The notes under the pieces were generated by a model, which did no database searches, was not told where the DNA came from, and saw only the letters and a program-made list of their open reading frames with translations. This document shows, one piece after another, positions 24,755 to 31,757 of a stretch of DNA of 64,000 nucleotides (its first letter is position 1; each line of letters starts with the position of its first letter). Both the position numbers and the translations under genes were made by a program. The stretch comes from Pseudanabaena galeata CCNP1313. GTDB lineage: Bacteria; Cyanobacteriota; Cyanobacteriia; Pseudanabaenales; Pseudanabaenaceae. The DNA lies in the NCBI RefSeq assembly GCF_029910235.1, contig NZ_CP112874.1, forward strand, positions 1,364,001-1,428,000. The letters are read 5' to 3'.

Positions 24755-26166
24755 GCACTTAATCCTACTTTTTCAAGAACTTCATTAGCTAACTCTTCAA
24801 ACTCGGCAGCAGATATCGAGTCGGGCTTAAAGTCAAAAATTGACTTAGGATCAGGAATTTGGCGATCGCCTTCAAATATAAAATTATCAATAGCCCTTGA
24901 TAAGTCTTCACGCTGAAAAATTCTGGTTTCCAACACAGGGAATCCATAACGCTCTTCGACAACTTTTTCTTGTTTAGGCAAAGTTGCTTTAATGTAATTA
25001 GCATTGGTCAAGATTTTGGAAGGTAATACACCTAAAATCGAGATCGCAGGTTTATTGATGAAAGTACGAAACTCATCAATTTCCTCAACAAAGTTTTTGA
25101 CATTGCGTAAACCTTCATTAGCAAAAGGTTTGAGGTCGGAGGGAATGATCAAATAATCACAGGCGATTAGTGCAATTTTGGCATAGAGATTTAGAGATGG
25201 CGGCGTATCAATCAGAACTACATCATAGTCATCCTTCACCAGTTCCAATTTCTTGACTAGATGCGTTTTAGAACTATCCTTATCAACTAATCTAGCCTCT
25301 TGCCAAATCAAATTAATATGCGCGGGAATGACATCGACTGGGGGATAAGTAAAGGTACTCTTGAGTGCGATTTCAGGAATATAGTTAGATTTGGGATAGA
25401 AGACAACATTATAAATATTGCTATCTTTGAGCGTATCTTCTTCTTCAGTATCAAACTTCATTAAACCTGCGGCATAGGTAGTATTCGCCTGACTGTCGAG
25501 GTCAATAATGAGAACTTTTAACCCCTTACGACTAATGGCAGCAGCGAGATTAATGGTAGTCGTGGTTTTACCGACACCACCTTTATTGTGATAGATCGCG
25601 ATCGTTTTCATGATTCTTACTTTTGGGTTAGGAATAGCAATTGTAGTTTGTAGAGATTGTGGCGGCGTGATATCAACTGATTGCTGTGGAGGTGAACTGG
25701 ATTTATCGGCGGAACTAGCATTTTTAGGTTTAATTTCAGCTAATTTATCTCTGCCAATAATATCCTTGATTTTTTCGATATTGTCGGTAATTTCTGTACC
25801 TTGGCATTGAAAATTTAGCTTGACCTGATCGCCCACAAGCTCATAAATCCGAAAATCCTTACCATTGGTTAACACCCCATACACAACATGTAAGCGCGTT
25901 AAATAACGACTCAACCGTCGCACATGGGAGTCAAGATTGTGCTTCGGGTGTTTCGCCTCCATCACCACACAAACCTTGGGCGCAGAGTCAGTAATGCTCG
26001 GAAATACCTGAGAAGTCAATGCTAAAAAATCTAAGCGAATGCTCCCTAAAGCAACTTCCTGATGCCATTTACTAGCGTCATAACCAAGTGTAGGCAAAAG
26101 ATACTGGACAATTAATTTACTTTCGACTTCGCTCTCATTGCGACAAAGCTTTGGATTGAAACTCAC
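24751..26166 (-). CDS. Fusion of an HsdR_N-type nuclease domain to a ParA ATPase
   Basis: The 471-residue chain joins two domains. Residues 1-130 resemble the N-terminal nuclease domain of type I restriction subunits: ESEVESKLIVQYLLPTLGY, then IRLDFLAL with Asp46, then CVVMEAKHPK with Glu70-x-Lys72, and VYGVLTNGKDFRIYEL. After a Ser/Pro/Gln linker (about 150-180), residues 186-471 form a ParA ATPase with HNKGGVGKTTTT (193-204), VLIIDLDSQANTT and VVLIDTPPS. An internal Met186 could start a separate ATPase. The start overlaps coaX by 32 bases. The PD-(D/E)XK residues appear intact, so cleavage is possible. Confidence 0.82.
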   Translation of the reverse strand: MSFNPKLCRNESEVESKLIVQYLLPTLGYDASKWHQEVALGSIRLDFLALTSQVFPSITDSAPKVCVVMEAKHPKHNLDSHVRRLSRYLTRLHVVYGVLTNGKDFRIYELVGDQVKLNFQCQGTEITDNIEKIKDIIGRDKLAEIKPKNASSADKSSSPPQQSVDITPPQSLQTTIAIPNPKVRIMKTIAIYHNKGGVGKTTTTINLAAAISRKGLKVLIIDLDSQANTTYAAGLMKFDTEEEDTLKDSNIYNVVFYPKSNYIPEIALKSTFTYPPVDVIPAHINLIWQEARLVDKDSSKTHLVKKLELVKDDYDVVLIDTPPSLNLYAKIALIACDYLIIPSDLKPFANEGLRNVKNFVEEIDEFRTFINKPAISILGVLPSKILTNANYIKATLPKQEKVVEERYGFPVLETRIFQREDLSRAIDNFIFEGDRQIPDPKSIFDFKPDSISAAEFEELANEVLEKVGLSA

Positions 26167-26869
26167 AGCAGTGCCATAATCCCCAAAAAATTAGATACTT
26201 ATCAATTATATCTACTTGTAGTCCCCATTTCACTAAATGTTCGCCATCTCCCCCAGTAATTATCACCTTGCTATCGGGAAATCGCGATCGCCAATCATCG
26301 ATATAAGCTTGCAAACCTGCTAATAAGATGTGAGCAATTCCCCCTTGAATTGAGCTAGGAGTATCTGTCCCCCATCGAGTTGGTAAGGCTTCAGGAATAT
26401 TGAGATCGGGTAGCGCCGCCGTATTTTGATGCAAAATAGAAAAATGCGATCGCAAGCCAGCCACAATTGCCCCACCGACAAAAGCTTTATTCACATTAAT
26501 TCCCGTTATAGTAATCGCTGTCCCCGCATCAATCACTAAGACAGGATAGTCATAAATCTCCCCTGCACCATACGCTGCCAAAGCCCGATCGCATCCCATT
26601 GTTGCGTACAAACCACGCAAAGGCACATCAGCAGTTTTAATAATTTTGGTTTGTGGTAAATCATGCCAGATAGTGATTAGCTCAGGGACAACTGAGGCGA
26701 TCGCTATATTTGCAAAATATCGATTCGCAAGTTTTGCTTCTAAGATTGGTAATTGGTCATAGGTATAGGCATATTCCTCAAGAATTTGGCGATCGCTACC
26801 AAAAATAACTGCCTTAATTCTGGTGTTGCCTATGGCGATCGCTAAATGATTATTTGAATTATTATTCAT
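26135..26869 (-). CDS. coaX: Type III pantothenate kinase
   Basis: CoaX phosphorylates pantothenate, the first step of coenzyme A synthesis, and has the ASKHA fold. The 244-residue protein has AIAIGNTRIKAVIFG at the N-terminus, VLVIDAGTAITI in the middle, GGAIVAGLRSH and VIITGGDGEHL near the C-terminus. It overlaps the DUF29 gene by 8 bases upstream and the nuclease-ParA gene by 32 bases downstream, so a housekeeping gene is locked into this operon. Confidence 0.92.
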   Translation of the reverse strand: MNNNSNNHLAIAIGNTRIKAVIFGSDRQILEEYAYTYDQLPILEAKLANRYFANIAIASVVPELITIWHDLPQTKIIKTADVPLRGLYATMGCDRALAAYGAGEIYDYPVLVIDAGTAITITGINVNKAFVGGAIVAGLRSHFSILHQNTAALPDLNIPEALPTRWGTDTPSSIQGGIAHILLAGLQAYIDDWRSRFPDSKVIITGGDGEHLVKWGLQVDIIDKYLIFWGLWHCCEFQSKALSQ

Positions 26870-27332
26870 CCCAAAACTTAACGCTCAACATGGCTTCAAT
26901 GTCGCGGCTAAACTGCCATTGCTCAGGAATTTGATAGCCTTTTTTCTCATATTCATCCCTAACATCTCGCAATGCAAGCCGAAAAGCAACATCAAAAGCA
27001 TCATTCCATATAGTTTTTAAGCTGGGAGAATCCATCAGCGCCAACTCAAGATCAGTTCTTTGATTTCTAATCGTCCGTTCCCAACCATTAAACTCTTGAG
27101 GCATATTGACATATATGCGCTTAAGCAAATGGGCAATCAAGGTTGTGAGGCGACTTCTTATTTCTTTTTTATCTGATTTACCCAAGCTCTCGATCTCCTC
27201 TATCAAGTTTTCCAAGTCTACATGGTCAAAATCCCTAGCCTTGAGCTTGGCTACAGTTTCTTCAGTCCATAGCAAAAAGTCTGTTTCATATAGAGAGGCA
27301 TTGAGAGATTTACGAGTTATCGCCTGTGTCAT
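26862..27332 (-). CDS. DUF29 family protein
   Basis: This 156-residue cyanobacterial DUF29 protein has LYETDFLLWTEETVAKLKARDFDHVDLENLIEEIESLG and a helical rest (LTTLIAHLLKRIYVN...WERTIRNQRTDLELAL). DUF29 proteins are very common in cyanobacteria and have no established function; some occur near toxin or mobile genes. It is the first gene of the minus-strand operon with coaX and the ParA/ParB-like pair. Confidence 0.88.
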   Translation of the reverse strand: MTQAITRKSLNASLYETDFLLWTEETVAKLKARDFDHVDLENLIEEIESLGKSDKKEIRSRLTTLIAHLLKRIYVNMPQEFNGWERTIRNQRTDLELALMDSPSLKTIWNDAFDVAFRLALRDVRDEYEKKGYQIPEQWQFSRDIEAMLSVKFWDE

Positions 27333-27359
27333 TTTGATGTAGCTCCTTTGCTATAAAGC

Positions 27360-27412
27360 CCACAGACATTTTTGAAAGAGCCGCGAAGCGGCTCTTTCAA
27401 AAATGTCTGTGG
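27360..27412. repeat. 25-bp perfect palindrome upstream of the DUF29 operon
   Basis: The arms CCACAGACATTTTTGAAAGAGCCGC and its complement surround GAA. It lies 28 bases upstream of the DUF29 start, so it may fall inside that operon's promoter or leader. Confidence 0.85.
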
Positions 27413-27458
27413 ATTTTGCTTCAGCGCTTCGTGCTGTAAGTGTAATTATAAACTGATG

Positions 27459-27597
27459 TTACGCAGAAGGTTAGCAAAGCCCTCACCCCTAGCCCCTCTC
27501 CTGTGGGAGAGGGGAACAAGAAAATAATTAAATCTTGCACCCCCTCGCCTTGCGGGAGAGGGTGCTGGGGGTGAGGGTAAGTCTTCTATCTGCGTAA
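27459..27597. mobile_element. MITE-like element with TTACGCAGA terminal repeats
   Basis: TTACGCAGA at 27459 and TCTGCGTAA at 27589-27597 are perfect 9-bp terminal inverted repeats. They enclose CCCTCACCCC/GGGGTGAGGG arms and smaller hairpins. A related element with TTACGCA/TGCGTAA ends is at 34507-34734. No clear target-site duplication is visible. Confidence 0.55.
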
Positions 27598-27670
27598 GGT
27601 GAGTTATAAAGGCATAGAATATAACTCTGTGCCTTCATCACGAATCAAGCAATTACAACAAGCAATTACA

Positions 27671-28537
27671 ATGGACTTCGAGCCAGCTTATAGCCGCTAT
27701 CCCCTTGCTACGGTCAATCAACGCCTCGGAGCGCTCATCGTAGACTTTTTAAGTTGTTGGTTTATTTCCGAATTAACCGTATCGATCCTATCGATTGACC
27801 CTGCTAATCCCCTGCATCTGTTTATCTTCATATCGACATGGTTTGTCTTTCGCGTATTTATCTCCGCACGCGCACAGGGGCAGAGCTTTGGCAGATGGCT
27901 GATCAGCATTCGGGTGATTGATGCGGAATATGGCAAAACGGCTGGATTAGGTGCATTTATGAAGCGGGAGATATTTGTATTTATCTGCTCCATTTTTCTG
28001 ATTAAAACCATCACCACGACCCTGATCGTCTTTGCATGGATTCCCTTTGTTGCCGATGCTGCCTTTGCGATCGTTGATAACGAAAAGCGCCAAGCCTTCC
28101 ACGATCGCATTAGCGGCACAATTTCTATTCAAACCCGCAAAGGCTTTGCGATCGATGAAAAGTTAGGCAAACTTTTTAATCGAGCAGGTCAGCAAGCAAC
28201 TAAGCTCTATCAAAGTCGTCAAGAGCGTGATTTATATGAAGATGAATATAGCGCCCCTCGTCCCAAACCTAAGCGCCGACCCCGTACAAAATCACGCCCA
28301 CCCCAAGACTTTAATTTTGATCGAGAAAGTAATTTTGATCGCTCCTATCAAGACGATCCCTATGCTGAGCCTTTAGATCCGCCCAAAAATTCTTATAAAG
28401 GTGATGTTGATGGTTTTGATAATTGGGATAAAGATGATTACCGTGATGATTTTGGCGATCGCTCAGATTCATATCAAGAGCCATATCAAGACGAACCACC
28501 AATTAAGCGATCGGCTCGTCGTCCTAGACGTAGATAG
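27671..28537 (+). CDS. RDD family membrane protein with charged C-terminal tail
   Basis: The 288-residue protein has an RDD domain (about 8-135) with YPLATVNQRLGALIVDFL, three membrane segments and GQSFGRWLISIRVID. The C-terminal half is hydrophilic and low in complexity (RPKPKRRPRTKSRPP, then Asp/Tyr-rich repeats, ending RRPRRR). RDD proteins are proposed ion or small-molecule transporters. I prefer the ATG at 27671; a GTG at 27599 overlaps the end of the MITE. Confidence 0.8.
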   Translation: MDFEPAYSRYPLATVNQRLGALIVDFLSCWFISELTVSILSIDPANPLHLFIFISTWFVFRVFISARAQGQSFGRWLISIRVIDAEYGKTAGLGAFMKREIFVFICSIFLIKTITTTLIVFAWIPFVADAAFAIVDNEKRQAFHDRISGTISIQTRKGFAIDEKLGKLFNRAGQQATKLYQSRQERDLYEDEYSAPRPKPKRRPRTKSRPPQDFNFDRESNFDRSYQDDPYAEPLDPPKNSYKGDVDGFDNWDKDDYRDDFGDRSDSYQEPYQDEPPIKRSARRPRRR

Positions 28538-28560
28538 TTATCGTTTGACAAGATTGTACC

Positions 28561-28653
28561 AAAGCAGAAAATGGCTACGCCATTTTCTGCTTTGAAAACC
28601 CTTACTGGGTTTGGGTTTTAATTCACAAAAGTGTGACCACACTTTCGTGAATT
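28561..28653. repeat. Composite repeat B, reversed copy
   Basis: The hairpin AAAGCAGAAAATGGC-TAC-GCCATTTTCTGCTTT is joined by GAAAACCCTTACTGGGTTTG to the hairpin AATTCACAAAAGTGT/ACACTTTCGTGAATT. The same two-hairpin layout occurs at 53357-53450, 55009-55141 and 58325-58422. Confidence 0.85.
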
Positions 28654-28690
28654 GGTATTTGCAAGAAAATAAGATCCCAATCCAGATTTT

Positions 28691-28731
28691 CCAGAATCAG
28701 TGGGGCGGCGGAGCCGCCCCACTGATTCTGG
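28691..28731. terminator. 19-bp perfect palindrome near the first CHAT gene
   Basis: The arms CCAGAATCAGTGGGGCGGC and its complement surround GGA. It lies 18 bases beyond the stop of the minus-strand CHAT gene. Confidence 0.85.
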
Positions 28732-28749
28732 TTTTATATACAGCAAAAT

Positions 28750-31188
28750 TTACAACCCATTACCGATCGCAAAGAAGGCTGCCCAGTAATAGGGGTGATT
28801 GTAGTCTTTGGATTTGATCAGTGATACTTGAGCGCGGCGTAGCGCCTCAGTTGCAGTGACATTTCCCTTTTGCAGTTCTGCATAAAATGCTGTCATCAGT
28901 ACACTTGTCTTATTGTCATCGACTTTCCAGAGGGATGCGATCGCCTGTTTTGCTCCAGCCTTTTGCACTTGATAGCCAAAGCCTAGGATTTCTACACCAC
29001 TGCCGAGTATCCCTAAACCAGTCTGACAGGCACTTAGGATAATTAAATCGATATTGGGCATTTGCCAATCAGCAATTTCATTGAGACGGATTTTGTCGCC
29101 ATTGCCGAAGATGATGAAGGACTGATCGGGAGAGCCAACATTAAATTCGGCATGGGTGGCAAGGTGGAGAATATTATGGTTTTTAAATTTCGATTCGATC
29201 GCTTTACGACTAAATTGCTCTTCGATGAGGGTGACTGAGTTTTGGAAGGAGTTGGCGATCGCTTGGACTTCTCTGACGGTTGCGGGTAAGGCTGTTTGTC
29301 CAAACTTGCGATCGCCTGCTTTACCACCAAAGGCTCCTGCGAGGATGTTGGGTGCGTTTTGGGGTTGTGGGGTAAAGTCGGAGAGGGTATAGGCGATGAG
29401 GTTACTAATCTGGTATTTCTCAACTAACAATTGTTTACCGTCATAGAGTGCGGCGATGGGAATGTAGCGGAGTTGTCCATCGGGTGCATAGAGAATCGTT
29501 TTGGTGTTGAATTGAACGAGTTCGGCTTCGATGGGTTTAATCAGGAGGTTATAGAGTTGGATTGATGGCTCTTTGAAGTCTTCGGAACTAGGATCAAGGA
29601 GTCCTACTCTATAGTCCCTAATTAGGGTTTCTAGTTGGTCTTTGGAGATTGTGGTGGTGCGGCGGATGGGGAGGTTGTTGGGGGCAAAGAGGATGATTTC
29701 GAGGCGATCGCCTAAGATGAATGGATAGAGTAATACGGTTCCCTGTGGGATTTGGTTGAGATAGTCGGGAACTTTGTTGATTTCGGATTTGGTAAGTTGT
29801 TGGATTTGATTTGCAAGTTGATTGTTGATGTCTTGGCTATTGTCTGGGCTAATAGCTAACAGCTTATCGCTAATAGCTAATTCTGGTGCTAATAGTCTGA
29901 CTCCCTGTGCGGATCTGTCGCTGCCTTTGATGTTTTTGAGGTAGTCTTCGAGTTCTTGGACTTTGAGGAGGTCGAGGACTTGGAGAGCTTCGATGATGCG
30001 GTTTTGTTGGAGGAGGCGATCGGCGAGGTTGCGGTAGGTATTTTCAACTGTTTTTGTATAAGTTTGCTGTTCTTCACGACTTAACACACGTAAGTTTTTG
30101 CGTATTCTTTCTGTAGTATTTACAGCTTCTTTGTAGAAAATGATTGATAACTCTATCTGCTTTTGTTGATTTAATAAATCTCCAATAGTCGAGAGGGATT
30201 CTCTTTCAACCCAAATATTTTTAGCTTTTCTACTGGTAGATATACTTTGTAACAGGATATTAATGGCTTCTAAGGATCTACCTAGTTTAGAGTAAGTCAT
30301 GCCAAGCCCATACAATGCATAGCTTTTGGCAGAGTCATTAGACGTTATATTTAATGCCTTTTGAAAGGATTCTAATGCGCGAGATGGTTCATTTAATTCT
30401 ATAAAGGCGAGTCCCATATTACTAAGGTTAAAACTTGAAATATTGTCATATCCTAATTTTTGAGAAATTGCCAAAGCTTGCTGATGATATTCCAGTGCTT
30501 TAGAATATTGTCTTAAGCTATAGTGGTGTAGCTCTCCTAAGAACCCAAGAATAAGAAATTCGTTTCTAGAATAATTTTTCTCTCTCGTAATATCTAATGC
30601 TTCAAGGAGTAATTGAAGTGCTTTAGTATGTTGTCCTAGTATGTCATAGGTGTTCCCAAGATAAGCTAAGTTATAGCTTTCACGATATTTGTTATTCAAA
30701 AATTTATAAATTTCTAGAGCTTGATGGTGAAATTTTAGTGCTTCAGCTAGATTGAGAGAACTATAAGCACTATCTCCAGCACTACTAGCTTCCCACGCAA
30801 TATCATTGAGGCTTATTATTACTTCATCTTTACTTTTGAAATCTCCTAGCTGCTCAGCAATAGATAAAGCTTGCTTGTAGTAATCAAATGCTTTTTTGAT
30901 TTCGATTAATTCGTATACTTCGCCAAGATTTTTGAGAGCTATTAGTTCAATATTCTTATATCCTAGCTTCTTAAAAATTACAAGAATTCGTTCATAATAA
31001 GCAATTTTTTTAGCTATCTTCTCACTTTGTTCCTCTTTAGTAGTTATACCAGCAGAAATCAAGCTTGTATAACTACTTCCCTCCTGCACCTCAGCCCCAA
31101 AAACACCCTCTGGCAAAGTTACAACAGACACCAACAAAGGACAAACAACCAGAGAAATAGCCGTCCGTGAGCGTAGATTCATAGCCAT
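28750..31188 (-). CDS. Exported TPR-CHAT protease-like protein 1
   Basis: The 812-residue protein has a signal peptide (about 1-31, ending VFGA), about seven tetratricopeptide repeats (about 70-370) and a C-terminal CHAT domain (about 500-812) of the caspase-like peptidase clan. The catalytic pair is present: His679 (LHLATHAEFN) and Cys721 (LSACQTGLG). The signal peptide predicts a periplasmic location. CHAT proteins of this layout are numerous in cyanobacteria, and their substrates are largely unknown. The C-terminus is closely similar to the next gene, so the pair arose by tandem duplication. Confidence 0.9.
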   Translation of the reverse strand: MAMNLRSRTAISLVVCPLLVSVVTLPEGVFGAEVQEGSSYTSLISAGITTKEEQSEKIAKKIAYYERILVIFKKLGYKNIELIALKNLGEVYELIEIKKAFDYYKQALSIAEQLGDFKSKDEVIISLNDIAWEASSAGDSAYSSLNLAEALKFHHQALEIYKFLNNKYRESYNLAYLGNTYDILGQHTKALQLLLEALDITREKNYSRNEFLILGFLGELHHYSLRQYSKALEYHQQALAISQKLGYDNISSFNLSNMGLAFIELNEPSRALESFQKALNITSNDSAKSYALYGLGMTYSKLGRSLEAINILLQSISTSRKAKNIWVERESLSTIGDLLNQQKQIELSIIFYKEAVNTTERIRKNLRVLSREEQQTYTKTVENTYRNLADRLLQQNRIIEALQVLDLLKVQELEDYLKNIKGSDRSAQGVRLLAPELAISDKLLAISPDNSQDINNQLANQIQQLTKSEINKVPDYLNQIPQGTVLLYPFILGDRLEIILFAPNNLPIRRTTTISKDQLETLIRDYRVGLLDPSSEDFKEPSIQLYNLLIKPIEAELVQFNTKTILYAPDGQLRYIPIAALYDGKQLLVEKYQISNLIAYTLSDFTPQPQNAPNILAGAFGGKAGDRKFGQTALPATVREVQAIANSFQNSVTLIEEQFSRKAIESKFKNHNILHLATHAEFNVGSPDQSFIIFGNGDKIRLNEIADWQMPNIDLIILSACQTGLGILGSGVEILGFGYQVQKAGAKQAIASLWKVDDNKTSVLMTAFYAELQKGNVTATEALRRAQVSLIKSKDYNHPYYWAAFFAIGNGL

Positions 31189-31290
31189 ATCACCGATTTG
31201 CGTGCTTACTATTCTACATACATATCATCCCACCGACCATATGCAGTTTTATCAAGGAAAAAGTTAAAAGGAAAAAGGAAAAAATCTCTT

Positions 31291-31638
31291 AGGGGCGCAG
31301 CATTACCGCCACCATTTACGCATATCACACCAATCATCAAACGGTAATGCTTCGCCCAAACCCCACAACGCAGAGACAAGCGATCGGCGAGAGTTAAAGA
31401 GGGTTTAGCATTTGCAGATCGAGATTTTTTGTGAGGAGTTTGAATATTGTGGCGCAAATGCTAAACCCCTACAGTTTTTTGCTGTTGTTGGCTGTTGTTG
31501 GCGATCTATGATCACAATACAAAAAAATTTCGTAGGGGCGAAGCATTACCGCCACCATTTATCGCATATCACCACAAATTATCAAACGGTAATGCTTCGC
31601 CCAAACCCCACAACGCAGCCACAAGCGATCGGCGGGAG
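31291..31638. repeat. Direct repeats of about 105 bp between the CHAT genes
   Basis: Segments 31291-31394 and 31533-31638 share TAGGGGCG-AGCATTACCGCC, CATATCAC, TCAAACGGTAATGCTTCGCC and ACAAGCGATCGGCG. Each has an inner inverted repeat GGGCGAAGCATTACCG/CGGTAATGCTTCGCCC. Between them, GGGTTTAGCATTTGC and GCAAATGCTAAACCC form another pair, and 31652-31712 a further one (GATCCCCGACTTTTT). The 569-base gap between the two CHAT genes otherwise shows no gene. Confidence 0.75.
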
Positions 31639-31757
31639 CCAACAATCTAGAGATCCCCGACTTTTTCTGCTCAAGCTGAAGGGATTTGCAAATTCACAAA
31701 AAAAGTCGGGGATCTGTCTGTGTGATGCAAATGGGAATCGTCTAAAGCAGTATATGT

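Noticed and set aside
27459-27597. CRISPR array
   Set aside because: The hairpins in this and other intergenic regions are inverted, not regularly spaced direct repeats with unique spacers, and no cas gene is present in the window.
27718-28132. Minus-strand frames opposite the RDD gene
   Set aside because: They have no ribosome binding site or protein-like composition and lie fully inside a well-supported gene.
29043-30077. Frames of 126 and 62 codons on the same strand as the first CHAT gene
   Set aside because: They are out-of-frame readings within the CHAT domain, Ser/Thr/Pro/Lys-rich without any motif.
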